This document shows, piece after piece, positions 15,614-24,532 of a DNA stretch of 28,395 bases. Source of the stretch: Bryobacterales bacterium. GTDB taxonomy: Bacteria > Acidobacteriota > Terriglobia > Bryobacterales > Bryobacteraceae. The stretch is from contig PLMF01000261.1 in assembly GCA_003142355.1 (NCBI GenBank), positions 9,945-38,339 of the forward strand. The letters are read 5' to 3'. The translations under genes were made by a program, and so were the position numbers. Every line of letters begins with the position of its first letter. Within the stretch, counting starts at the first letter, position 1. A model generated the notes under the pieces. That model had not been told where the DNA came from. It was given only the letters and a program-made list of their open reading frames with translations, and did not search any database.

Positions 15614-16939
15614 TCATCGCTTGGATATGCCGCGGGTGAATTCTCCATGGGGCCGGAATTCGCCGCCATTCAGGATGATGCCGAGCACCTCCTTGGAACG
15701 CGAATCATAGGCGCCTTGCTTTTCGGGCGTAATGTTGTTGTGGTCGGATTCAGCCATGGGGATGACCTCCTTGAGACCGGGGACTTGGTTGACGGCTGTC
15801 CAGATGCCGGCTGGCGGCGCGATGGTGTCAATGAAGCCCACAGCGGCCAGAACGGGGGCTTTGATGCGAGAAGCGAAATTGACGGTATCGAAGTAGAGGG
15901 CCGTCTCCATGACCTTAGGATTGTTCGAGGGCCAGTTCGGGTAGCCTGCCTTGCGGCCGTGCAGATCGCCGTTGGAGTCGGCGCCAGCGGGTTCGTTCAC
16001 AATGACGGCGGTCACCTTGGGATTGAGGCCGGCAGCGGCGAGGCTTTGCTGGCCGCCCATGCTGACGCCCGTGACGACGATCGTTTTGCCGTCCCAGTCC
16101 GGGCGGCTCGCAATGTAATCGATGGCGCGCGAGTCGCGTAGATACATGTTGAGAAAGTAAGACGTTTCCCTATCGGTATTGCCTATCGACGCGTAGTTCG
16201 CGCTTACGCCGGCCGCCTCGCTGGGTGGGATGTCGTGCGAATCCACGTCGAAGGCCAGCCAGCCCTCCGCCGCGCGCTCCGTGACCGTGTTTGGCTGGAG
16301 GGCATACACGCCGGCATACTGAAAAATAACGAGGGCCGGTAACTTGCCTTCCTTGCCCGGTTTTGCGAGGTAGCCCTGGACGTGCGAGCCAAGGCTGTCA
16401 AGCTTCACGGTGTACAATTCCACGCCGGCCTTGTTGGTTTCGGCGGGTGCCAGGACGGGATTGATGGGAATTTCGCCCAGGGCCTTCAGTTTGGCTTCCC
16501 AAAAAGCGTCAAAATCGGCCGGGCGCGGGACCGACGGCTGCAACTTCCATGGCGCGATCGCCGCACCGAGAGCCATCGTGGGGACGTTGCCGACAGTTGG
16601 CACGTCCGGCCTCGTGGGCCGCCCCGGTGCTGTTGGCGAGGCGCTGACTTGGACGTAGAGCATGGCCGGTTCACTGAGCGTGGCTTCAATGGTAGCGCTG
16701 CCGGATGAAGCGTCGATGACGCCAGTCTTGACGATGTCGAGATTGTTTCTCTTGATTACGTAGGAGTAGTTGCCGGTGGCGGCGGCGTCCTGCGGGAGCG
16801 TCACAGTCCAACCGGCTCTTTCGCCGAGATCGTAAATCCCGCTCTTGTTAAACGGCGTGAAGCTCAACTGCTGAGCTCTGGCCGGTAACGCCGCAAGAAC
16901 CAGCGCGAGGCCGGCGGCGGACAAACGAGTTCTTGTCAA
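15614..16939 (-). CDS. Secreted acetyl-xylan esterase-like alpha/beta hydrolase (CE7/AXE1 type)
   Basis: A 441-residue protein with a signal peptide (cleavage near ARAQQ). Residues about 25-105 form an N-terminal beta domain; residues about 135-430 are an AXE1-type hydrolase. The catalytic triad is Ser293 (GVSMGGQQ), Asp371 (GFIDTIAPP) and His400 (SDHNN). CE7 enzymes remove acetyl groups from xylan and xylo-oligosaccharides. The start appears to be TTG at 16939: stops lie in frame just upstream and no ATG fits, and there is no ribosome site. It is convergent with the GH67 gene (6 bases between stops) and divergent from the CE15-SGNH gene (33 bases between starts), so its strand breaks the locus into two transcription units. 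Confidence 0.85.
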   Translation of the reverse strand: MTRTRLSAAGLALVLAALPARAQQLSFTPFNKSGIYDLGERAGWTVTLPQDAAATGNYSYVIKRNNLDIVKTGVIDASSGSATIEATLSEPAMLYVQVSASPTAPGRPTRPDVPTVGNVPTMALGAAIAPWKLQPSVPRPADFDAFWEAKLKALGEIPINPVLAPAETNKAGVELYTVKLDSLGSHVQGYLAKPGKEGKLPALVIFQYAGVYALQPNTVTERAAEGWLAFDVDSHDIPPSEAAGVSANYASIGNTDRETSYFLNMYLRDSRAIDYIASRPDWDGKTIVVTGVSMGGQQSLAAAGLNPKVTAVIVNEPAGADSNGDLHGRKAGYPNWPSNNPKVMETALYFDTVNFASRIKAPVLAAVGFIDTIAPPAGIWTAVNQVPGLKEVIPMAESDHNNITPEKQGAYDSRSKEVLGIILNGGEFRPHGEFTRGISKR

Positions 16940-16972
16940 GACAACAGAATACCATTACCCTCAAATACAAGT

Positions 16973-19150
16973 ATGAAACTCACAAAGCGTTTGCTGGTTG
17001 CTTCATTCGGTTCCTGCGCGGTTGCGCTGGTGGCGGTTTTGTCGGCTGCCGGCCTGCTTGGCCAGCGAGCCCCGGCGCCGCTGGCGGCTGCGGCGCCGAC
17101 CACCGCCGAAGATCATCGGAACATGATGGATCAGCTTGGCATCAAGGCGCTCCGTCCAGGTCCCAGCGGTAACGAGGCGGCGCCCAATCATGCCAACTAC
17201 GACGAGTCCAGGGCCAATCCTTTCCCGAACTTGCCCGATCCCCTGACGCTGAAGAACGGCAAGAAAGTCACCACGGCGCAAATGTGGTGGGTCGAGCGCC
17301 GCCCTGAGATCGTGGAGGATTTCGAGCGAGAGGTGGTTGGCCGTGTTCCCAAGAACGTGCCCAAAGTGACCTGGACGGTCACCGGCACGGTCAACGGGAC
17401 GCTCGGTTCATATCCGATCGTCACCAGGCAACTCGTGGGACATGTGGATAATTCTTCGTACCCGGCGATCAGCGTCGATATCCGATTGACGTTGGTGACG
17501 CCGTCGAATGCGCGCGGCCCGGTTCCGGTGATGATGATGTTCGGTTTTGGCGGCATCCCTCCCGCGTCGCCCCCTGGCGGCGACCCGCCCGCCACTGAAC
17601 AACTGATCGCCGATGGCTGGGGTTATGCCACCATCGTCCCCGCCAGTATTCAAGCCGACAGCGGCGCGGGCTTGACCAAGGGCATCATCGGCCTGGTCAA
17701 CCAGGGCCAACCCCGCAAGCCCGATGATTGGGGCGCTTTGCGAGCCTGGGCCTGGGGCGCCGGCCGGGCTTTGGACTATCTGGAAACCGATCCGGCGGTG
17801 GACGCCAAACACGTCGGCATCGAAGGTGTTTCGCGTTACGGCAAGGCTGCCCTCGTGACCATGGCGTTCGACCCCCGCTTTGCTCTTGTTCTGGTCGGTT
17901 CTTCCGGCGAGGGCGGCGCCAAACTGCATCGCCGCAATTGGGGGGAAGCGGTGGAGAACCTCACGGGGTCGGGTGGATACCACTGGATGGCCGGCAACTT
18001 CCTGAAGTACGGCGCCGCGGAAGCCACTTTCGGCAGCAGGAACGCCGGCGACCTGCCTGTGGACGCTCACGAGCTGATCGCGTTGTGCGCGCCGCGACCG
18101 ACCTTTATCAGCTACGGCGTGCCGGAGAAGGGCGACGCGAAGTGGCTGGACCACCAGGGCAGCTATATGGCCGCCGTCGCCGCCGGGCCGGTATTCAGGC
18201 TCTTGGGCGCCAGAGACTTGGGGACATCGGATGACTATCGCATCGAGAAAATGCCGCCGGTCAATGTGGGCATGCTCGACGGCCAACTTGCCTGGCGCCA
18301 GCATGACGGCGGACACACTGATGGTCCGAACTGGAAGTACTTCATCCCGTGGGCCGATAGGTTCATCCAACACGCAGGGCCGCCCGCCTCGGTGCCGGCC
18401 GATCAACCCGTTTCCCGAACCGACCAAAACTCTCTGACCGCCCATGCCCAGTTGTTGGAAAAAGCCAGGAAGGGCCGCATCGACATCTATTTTGAGGGCG
18501 ACTCCATTACCCGCCGCTGGGGGGCTACCGATTATCCGGATTTGCTGGCCAATTGGAACCAGAACTTCTTCGGCTGGAATGCGGCAGATTTCGGATGGGG
18601 CGCCGATACCATTCAAAACATCCTTTGGCGCCTCAACAATGGGGAACTGGACGGAGTCAATCCGAAGATCATCGTTCTGCTTGCCGGAACCAATAACGTC
18701 GGCAATGTCGTCTCCCCTGGCGGCAATGAGGCCAAAGCGGCGGACGTCACCAGGGGCATCCAGGCCATATTAAGAATCATGGAGACGAAGGCCCCCGGCG
18801 CCACCATTGTCCTGATGGGCATTTTCCCTCGCAACGACAATATGGCAGTGATGCCGGCGATCGATAAGATCAACAACAATCTCTCCAAACTCGCCGATGG
18901 CAAAAAGATCCGGCATCTCAACGTAAATGACAAGCTGGCCGACCAGGACGGCAAGCTGTTCGACGGCATGATGAACGCCGGCGACAAGCTCCATCCCACG
19001 ATCCAGGGCTACCAGGTCTGGGCAGATGCGTTGAAGCCCATTTTCAGAGAACTGCTCGGTCCTCCCGGGGCCGAGGACCACGCTCCGCCGCCTCTCCCTT
19101 CCAAGAACCGCGGGGAGATTGTGGGCGGATTCCGCGCCCTGGTGCATTGA
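16973..19150 (+). CDS. Secreted bifunctional esterase: CE15 glucuronoyl esterase + SGNH/GDSL hydrolase
   Basis: A 725-residue protein with an N-terminal signal peptide. Residues about 60-470 match CE15 glucuronoyl esterase: nucleophile Ser287 in GVSRYGKAA, Glu313 in GSSGEGG, and a histidine (444 or 448) in QHDGGHTDG. CE15 cuts ester bonds between lignin alcohols and methylglucuronic acid on xylan. Residues about 490-705 are an SGNH hydrolase: block I FEGDSITRRWG with Ser511, block III LAGTNN, and block V DKLHPT with Asp671 and His674. That domain resembles acetyl-hydrolases acting on xylan or acetylated sugars. A short linker (about 470-490) joins them. The start has no ribosome site; a TACCCT box lies 11 bases upstream. 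Confidence 0.88.
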   Translation: MKLTKRLLVASFGSCAVALVAVLSAAGLLGQRAPAPLAAAAPTTAEDHRNMMDQLGIKALRPGPSGNEAAPNHANYDESRANPFPNLPDPLTLKNGKKVTTAQMWWVERRPEIVEDFEREVVGRVPKNVPKVTWTVTGTVNGTLGSYPIVTRQLVGHVDNSSYPAISVDIRLTLVTPSNARGPVPVMMMFGFGGIPPASPPGGDPPATEQLIADGWGYATIVPASIQADSGAGLTKGIIGLVNQGQPRKPDDWGALRAWAWGAGRALDYLETDPAVDAKHVGIEGVSRYGKAALVTMAFDPRFALVLVGSSGEGGAKLHRRNWGEAVENLTGSGGYHWMAGNFLKYGAAEATFGSRNAGDLPVDAHELIALCAPRPTFISYGVPEKGDAKWLDHQGSYMAAVAAGPVFRLLGARDLGTSDDYRIEKMPPVNVGMLDGQLAWRQHDGGHTDGPNWKYFIPWADRFIQHAGPPASVPADQPVSRTDQNSLTAHAQLLEKARKGRIDIYFEGDSITRRWGATDYPDLLANWNQNFFGWNAADFGWGADTIQNILWRLNNGELDGVNPKIIVLLAGTNNVGNVVSPGGNEAKAADVTRGIQAILRIMETKAPGATIVLMGIFPRNDNMAVMPAIDKINNNLSKLADGKKIRHLNVNDKLADQDGKLFDGMMNAGDKLHPTIQGYQVWADALKPIFRELLGPPGAEDHAPPPLPSKNRGEIVGGFRALVH

Positions 19151-19200
19151 ACTGAGTTACACTAAATTTGCGTGTCCGAAAGAGGGAGGTGGCCGGCCAG

Positions 19201-20373
19201 TTGAAGGTGACTGAACCAAAGCGGATTCAGGCCGCGTCCAGCGAGGTGGTTCGCGATATCAACCGGCGAATCGTCCTGAACCTCATCAGGACCCGTCACC
19301 CCATCTCGCGCGCGGACCTCGCCCGTCTCTGCGGGCTCCAGCGGAGCACGGTTTCCTTAATAGTCGAACAATTGATCGAGGAAAGTTGGGTGATCGAGGG
19401 CCCCACCGGCCGGTTGCCGCGGGGCCGCCGGCCCACGTTCCTGCGGCTGAATGACGAGCGCGTCATCATCGGCGTGGATATTCGACCGATACAGACTACC
19501 GTGGCCCTGGCTGACGCCAACGGCAAGTTCTCTTCGCGGGAAGTGTTGGCCACGCCTTCGGACCCAAGAACGGCGGTGGATGAGCTGATCCAATGCATCC
19601 ACCGCATGGTGGCTTCCTGCCGTGGGAAGAAGATCGAAGGCATTGGAATCAGCCTGCCCGGAGGTTTCGATCAGCGCGCCAACAGACTCGTCTTTGCCCC
19701 CAACCTCAAGTGGCCCGAATTCGACATTCGCAATCCCATCATGGAAGCTACGGGTCTTGAAGTGGAGCTCGAAAACGCCGCCAACGCGTGCGTCCTGGCA
19801 ACGGCCTGGTTCGATCGCATGGAAGAGGGGCGCAACCTGGTAGTGGTGACGGTCTCCGAGGGCATCGGCACTGGAATCATGGCGAACGGGCAGCTCCTGC
19901 GCGGCCTGCACGGAATGGCCGGCGAGTTTGGCCACGTGCCACTCGATTCAAAAGGCCCCATATGCGGTTGCGGCGGCCGTGGCTGCTGGGAAGTATTCGC
20001 CTCGAATCGCGCGGCTCTGCGTTACTACCTCGAATCCGGTTCGGCGGCCAGCGACCTGAGTTTCACCGATCTGCTCAGTCTCGCCGACCAGGGTGACATT
20101 CGGGCCGCTGGGGCTCTGGAAACCATGGCGCACTACTTGGGGCGCGGCATGCGCATGATCGTGGCCGGACTTGCGCCCGAGCGCATCGTGGTAGTCGGCG
20201 ACCTCACCCGGTCCTGGCATCGTTTCGGGCCCGTGATTGAAGCCGAAGTCCAGGCCCAGGTACTGCCGGGCGGCTGCGCTCCCCGCGTAATCCCCGCGCA
20301 CGAAGACGGTATGGCCCGTCTGCGCGGCACCGTGGCCCTGGTATTGCAAAAAGATTTCGGCGAGCAAGTGTAG
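19201..20373 (+). CDS. ROK-family transcriptional regulator (XylR/NagC type)
   Basis: About 390 residues. Residues about 20-75 form a winged helix-turn-helix (LARLCGLQRSTVSLIVEQLIE). The rest is a ROK sugar-kinase fold with the zinc motif GLHGMAGEFGHVPLD...CGCGGRGCWE. Two kinase features are lost: the phosphate-binding loop reads VDIRPIQT, and the catalytic Asp of the usual NDAN motif is replaced (ENAAN). It should therefore be a pure sensor of a sugar, most likely xylose or a xylan-derived ligand given its neighbours. Start choice: GGGAGG at 19184-19189 favours TTG 19201; GTG at 19189 or 19207 and the more distal TTG 19168 are alternatives. Confidence 0.85.
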   Translation: MKVTEPKRIQAASSEVVRDINRRIVLNLIRTRHPISRADLARLCGLQRSTVSLIVEQLIEESWVIEGPTGRLPRGRRPTFLRLNDERVIIGVDIRPIQTTVALADANGKFSSREVLATPSDPRTAVDELIQCIHRMVASCRGKKIEGIGISLPGGFDQRANRLVFAPNLKWPEFDIRNPIMEATGLEVELENAANACVLATAWFDRMEEGRNLVVVTVSEGIGTGIMANGQLLRGLHGMAGEFGHVPLDSKGPICGCGGRGCWEVFASNRAALRYYLESGSAASDLSFTDLLSLADQGDIRAAGALETMAHYLGRGMRMIVAGLAPERIVVVGDLTRSWHRFGPVIEAEVQAQVLPGGCAPRVIPAHEDGMARLRGTVALVLQKDFGEQV

Positions 20374-20440
20374 GGGCCGGGTATGCTTGGCCAGCCGCCG
20401 GCCAGGCGGGCGCCCCTCACTCATCGTCCACCTCGGCGGC

Positions 20441-20469
20441 TTGATTTCGGGCTGCAATCTCGTTATAGT
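20441..20469 (+). promoter_or_regulatory. Sigma-70-type promoter for the GH3-symporter operon
   Basis: TTGATT (20441-20446) and TATAGT (20464-20469) are separated by exactly 17 bases. Transcription would start near 20476, leaving a leader of about 90 bases before the GH3 ATG. The leader holds a GAGCA-TCCA-TGCTC hairpin (20501-20514) and the 10-base palindrome GGTCCGGACC (20516-20525), a possible operator for the ROK regulator encoded just upstream (inference). Confidence 0.6.
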
Positions 20470-20567
20470 TTGAGTCCACAACCAATTCCGCGTGAGCGGC
20501 GAGCATCCATGCTCAGGTCCGGACCGGCCGTTTGAACCGGCCCTGTCGGTGAAGAAGAACGGAATAT

Positions 20568-22892
20568 ATGAAGCCATCTACCAACACTAAGAGTGAAAGT
20601 AAAAGAACGAAAATACCGCCTTATCGCAATTCCGCTTTGCCCACGGCGAAACGGGTCAAAGATCTTCTGTCGCGAATGACGCTGGAAGAGAAAGCCGCAC
20701 AGATGATGTGCATCTGGCAACGAAAAGCCGAAACACTCGTGGACGCCAACGGCGGCTTCGATCTTCGGAAAGCCAAGGCGGCTTTTAGGGACGGACGCGG
20801 ACTCGGCCAGGTTGGCCGTCTCAGCGATGCGGGAAAGGGCCAGGATGCCCGCGGCATGGCGGAACTCACCAACGCCATTCAGAGATTCTTCCTCGAGAAC
20901 ACTCGTCTTGGAATCCCCGTGATGTTTCACGAGGAGTGCCTGCATGGCCACGCGGCCATCAATGCCACCAGCTTTCCTCAGCCAATCGCTCTGGGCGGCA
21001 CGTTCAATCCCGATTTGGCCGAGTCGCTCTTCACCATGACCGCTTGGGAAGCGCGGCTACGCGGCACGCACCAGGCGCTGACGCCCGTAGTGGATGTGGC
21101 ACGCGATCCGCGCTGGGGCCGCGTCGAAGAAACTTACGGCGAAGACCCATATTTGGTTTCGCGGATGGGCATCGCGGCCGTGCGTGGATTCCAGGGCGAC
21201 GCCGACTTTCGCGATAAGAAGCGCGTGATCGCCACCCTGAAGCATTTTGCCGCGCACGGCCAGCCGGAATCCGGCATGAACTGCGCGCCCGCGAATATCT
21301 CCACGCGCGTGCTCCGCGAGACCTTCCTGTATACCTTCAAAGAGGCCATCCAGAAGGGCGGAGCCATCAGCGTCATGGCTTCCTACAACGAAATCGACGG
21401 CGTGCCGTCCCACGCCAATCGGTGGCTCTTGCGGGACGTGCTCCGCAAGGAGTGGGGCTTCAAAGGGTTCGTAGTGTCGGACTACTATGCGATCTGGGAA
21501 TTGAGCCGGCGCGTCGAAGTCCGCGGCCACTCTGTGGCCAAAGACAAGAAGGAAGCGTGCGCTCTGGCCGTTCAGGCCGGCGTCAACATCGAGTTGCCGG
21601 AACCGGAGTGCTATTTGCACCTGCGCGAACTCGTTCGCACGGGCGTGCTCAAGGAATCGCAACTCGATGAACTCGTCGCTCCGATGCTCTTTTGGAAATT
21701 CCAAATGGGGCTTTTCGACGACCCGTACGCCGACCCGGACGAGGCGGAGCGCGTGGTGGGGTGCGACGATCATCGGAAGCTCGCTTTGCAAGCGGCGCGG
21801 GAAGCCATCACGCTGTTGAAGAACGACAACAATTTGGCGCCGCTGAATCTGAATCGCATTCAATCCATAGCGGTCATCGGCCCGAATGCCAATCGTGTCC
21901 TGCTCGGCGGCTACAGCAGCGTGCCCAAGCACAACGTCACCGTGCTCGAGGGCATCCAGGCGAGGGCCGGCGGCCGGGCGAAAGTGCTCTACAGCGAAGG
22001 CTGCAAGATTACGATTGGCGGCTCATGGCAACAGGACGAGGTCGTACCCAGCGATCCCGACGAAGACCGCAGGCAAATCGCGGAAGCCGTCGAGGTGGCG
22101 AAACAGGCGGACGTGATTGTGCTGGCCATCGGCGGCAACGAGCAGACTTCACGCGAAGCGTATGCCTTCAACCATTTGGGCGACCGCGCGAGCCTGGACC
22201 TGGTCGGAAGACAGGAGGAACTGGTCAGGGCGATGGTTGCGACCGGCAAGCCGGTCATTGTTTTCCTGTTCAACGGCCGGCCGATCTCGATTAATTACAT
22301 CAGCCAGAACGTGCCGGTGGTTTTTGAGTGCTGGTATCTCGGTCAGGAGACCGGTAATGCCGTCGCAGAGGTTCTATTCGGCGATTTCAATCCGGGCGGA
22401 AAGTTGCCCATCACCATTCCCCGGTCCGCGGGACATTTGCCCGCATTCTACAATTACAAGCCCATGGCGCGCCGCGGCTATTTGTTCGACGACGTGTCGC
22501 CCCTTTATGCCTTCGGCTACGGCTTGAGTTACACCACTTTCGCCATCGAGAACTTACGGCTGTCCAAGAAGAAAATCAGCCGCGACGGCGCGACTCGCGT
22601 CCTGGTGGACGTGACCAACACAGGCAAGCGTCAGGGAACGGAAGTCGTGCAGATGTATATTCGCGATGTGGTCAGTTCCGTAACACGGCCGCTCAAGGAG
22701 TTGAAAGGTTTCCAAAAAGTCTCTTTGCAGCCAGGTGAAACCAGGACCGTCGCGCTCGATATCACCCCCGAGTCACTGGCGTTCTACAACATCGATATGA
22801 AATATGTCGTCGAACCCGGCGAATTCGAAATTATGGTCGGTAATTCGTCGCGCGACTGCGATCTACAGAAGGTGATCCTGCATGTCAGCTAA
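20568..22892 (+). CDS. GH3 beta-xylosidase/beta-glucosidase, cytoplasmic
   Basis: A 774-residue protein of glycoside hydrolase family 3 with no signal peptide. The order is an N-terminal barrel (RVKDLLSRMTLEEKAAQM onward), with the nucleophile Asp305 in KGFVVSDYYAI; a second alpha/beta domain (about 400-620, EAITLLKNDNN onward); and a C-terminal fibronectin-type domain (GTEVVQMYIRD to VEPGEFEIMVG). GH3 enzymes release a single sugar from the non-reducing end of short chains with retention. The cytoplasmic location, overlap with a sugar symporter gene and position in a xylan locus favour cleavage of imported xylobiose and xylo-oligosaccharides; beta-glucosidase activity is the alternative. Its 3' end overlaps the symporter gene by 11 bases. 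Confidence 0.9.
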   Translation: MKPSTNTKSESKRTKIPPYRNSALPTAKRVKDLLSRMTLEEKAAQMMCIWQRKAETLVDANGGFDLRKAKAAFRDGRGLGQVGRLSDAGKGQDARGMAELTNAIQRFFLENTRLGIPVMFHEECLHGHAAINATSFPQPIALGGTFNPDLAESLFTMTAWEARLRGTHQALTPVVDVARDPRWGRVEETYGEDPYLVSRMGIAAVRGFQGDADFRDKKRVIATLKHFAAHGQPESGMNCAPANISTRVLRETFLYTFKEAIQKGGAISVMASYNEIDGVPSHANRWLLRDVLRKEWGFKGFVVSDYYAIWELSRRVEVRGHSVAKDKKEACALAVQAGVNIELPEPECYLHLRELVRTGVLKESQLDELVAPMLFWKFQMGLFDDPYADPDEAERVVGCDDHRKLALQAAREAITLLKNDNNLAPLNLNRIQSIAVIGPNANRVLLGGYSSVPKHNVTVLEGIQARAGGRAKVLYSEGCKITIGGSWQQDEVVPSDPDEDRRQIAEAVEVAKQADVIVLAIGGNEQTSREAYAFNHLGDRASLDLVGRQEELVRAMVATGKPVIVFLFNGRPISINYISQNVPVVFECWYLGQETGNAVAEVLFGDFNPGGKLPITIPRSAGHLPAFYNYKPMARRGYLFDDVSPLYAFGYGLSYTTFAIENLRLSKKKISRDGATRVLVDVTNTGKRQGTEVVQMYIRDVVSSVTRPLKELKGFQKVSLQPGETRTVALDITPESLAFYNIDMKYVVEPGEFEIMVGNSSRDCDLQKVILHVS

Positions 22893-24375
22893 GCCCCAGA
22901 AGCTGTCTTTTATCGAAAAGGCGGGCTACAGCCTGGGTGACGCCGCCGCCAACTTCGTCTTCCAGACGATGATCCTCTTCCAGTTGAGTTTCTACACGGA
23001 CACGTTAGGGATCATGGCCGCGGCGGCGGGGACGCTCCTGCTGGTGGGGCGGCTGTGGGACGCCTTTTTCGATCCGATGATGGGCGTGATGGCCGACCGC
23101 ACCAAGACGCGCTGGGGAAAGTTCCGCCCGTGGGTGCTGTGGACGGCGATACCGTGGGGCGTGGTCCTGGTTCTGGCCTATACGACTCCCGACTGGGGAG
23201 TGACGGGCAAACTGTTCTACGCGTGCCTGACCAACATCCTTCTGATGACGCTGTATTCGGCCAATAACACGCCCTATTCGGCGATGACCGGCGTGATGAC
23301 CGGCGACGTCCATGAACGCACCAGCCTGTCGTCGTATCGCTTCGTGGCCGCCCTGATTGCGCAGCTTATTGTCGGCGGCTTCACGCTGCCACTGGTCGCG
23401 AAGTTCGGGCAGGGCAACAATGCCAAGGGCTGGCAGATGACCATGGCGTTGTGGGCGACGATTGGCGTGGTTTTCTTCGTCATCACGTTCCTTACCACTC
23501 GCGAACGCATCCAACCCGACCCGAAGCAGAAGGTGTCCGCCAGACTGGATTTCGGCGATCTGCTCAAGAACGGGCCCTGGATCGCGATGTTCATACTCAC
23601 GGTGTCCCACTTCCTCGTCCTGGCCATGAGGGGCGGCACCATGTTTTACTATTTTCGGTATTACGTCAACCAGGACCGTTTGTTCGACCTTCTTCAGTCT
23701 TTGGGCCTGACCCGCGGAGCGAGCGGGACCGTTCCCGCTGGAATATGGCACTACTTACTGAATACCTTCGGCTTGATTGTGGATGCGGCCAATACGAATG
23801 TGTCTTCCGTGGGGTTCAGCCTGTTCAACATGTCGAGCCTGTTCGTCACGCTCCTTGGTGTGCTCTGCTCGACGTTTTTGTCGATCCGGTTTGGCAAGAA
23901 AGCTGTTGCGCTTGCCGGTTTCTCAATGACGACGATATTCATGGCCTCATTTGTTCTGCTGCCGCCCAACGCCATCGGGACGATGTTCATTCTGGAGTAT
24001 TTTCGCGTTCTGACCTATGGCCCCACGGTTCCCCTGATTTGGGCCATGTTTGCCGATGTGGTGGATTACGCCGAATGGAAAACCGGCCGCCGCACCACCG
24101 GAGTAATCTACGCCACCATTTTGTTCGGCCTCAAAGCCGGTTTGAGCCTGGGTGGCGCGATCACCGGATGGCTTCTCTCCGGCTACGGTTACCGGGCCAA
24201 CGTGGCTCAGACGCCCGGGGCGTTGCTGGGCATTCGCTTGACAATGAGTGTCTATCCAGCCATGTTTTTCCTGGTCGTGATTGTTTGCCTGACCTGCTAC
24301 AAGATTGGTAAGAGGCTGAATATCCAGATACAGGACGAGCTGGCCGAGCGGCGGAAGGGGTTTGCGACTAGTTAG
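22882..24375 (+). CDS. GPH-family glycoside-pentoside-hexuronide:cation symporter (MFS)
   Basis: A 497-residue inner-membrane transporter with about twelve hydrophobic segments. It begins with the GPH hallmark GYSLGDAAANFVFQTMILFQ region and the loop DPMMGVMADRTKTRWGKFRPW, typical of MelB/XylT/XynB-like symporters that bring in sugars with Na+ or H+. The loop around residues 265-310 (LGLTRGASGTVPAGIWHYL) is long for the family. Its ATG lies inside the GH3 gene with a GAAGG ribosome site (22868-22872), so both are translated from one mRNA. It probably imports xylobiose or short xylo-oligosaccharides for the GH3 enzyme; aldouronic acids are another possibility. Confidence 0.9.
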   Translation: MSAKPQKLSFIEKAGYSLGDAAANFVFQTMILFQLSFYTDTLGIMAAAAGTLLLVGRLWDAFFDPMMGVMADRTKTRWGKFRPWVLWTAIPWGVVLVLAYTTPDWGVTGKLFYACLTNILLMTLYSANNTPYSAMTGVMTGDVHERTSLSSYRFVAALIAQLIVGGFTLPLVAKFGQGNNAKGWQMTMALWATIGVVFFVITFLTTRERIQPDPKQKVSARLDFGDLLKNGPWIAMFILTVSHFLVLAMRGGTMFYYFRYYVNQDRLFDLLQSLGLTRGASGTVPAGIWHYLLNTFGLIVDAANTNVSSVGFSLFNMSSLFVTLLGVLCSTFLSIRFGKKAVALAGFSMTTIFMASFVLLPPNAIGTMFILEYFRVLTYGPTVPLIWAMFADVVDYAEWKTGRRTTGVIYATILFGLKAGLSLGGAITGWLLSGYGYRANVAQTPGALLGIRLTMSVYPAMFFLVVIVCLTCYKIGKRLNIQIQDELAERRKGFATS

Positions 24376-24413
24376 TGAGCGTAGTAGAATGCAGTGCGCG
24401 CGGTCGGCAGGTT

Positions 24414-24502
24414 GTGGGGCGGGCAATCCTGCCCGCAGGCCGGCCTTCCGGCCGGCTGGACCCGCTGGAAAGCGGGTCGGTAGGCTGAAAAGCCTGCCCC
24501 AC
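24414..24502. repeat. Multi-hairpin intergenic repeat
   Basis: Four consecutive hairpins are present: GGGC-AATCCT-GCCC, GCCGG-CCTT-CCGGC, ACCCGCT-GGAA-AGCGGGT and AGGCT-GAAA-AGCCT. They are enclosed by an outer pair GTGGGGC (24414-24420) and GCCCCAC (24496-24502), so the single strand could fold into a multi-branched structure. It lies between the symporter stop and the GH115 start, 31 bases before the latter. Its form suggests a dispersed REP-like element, but only one copy is in this window. Confidence 0.7.
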
Positions 24503-24532
24503 ATCGGCTCAGTAGTCGGGGGATCGAGGAGT

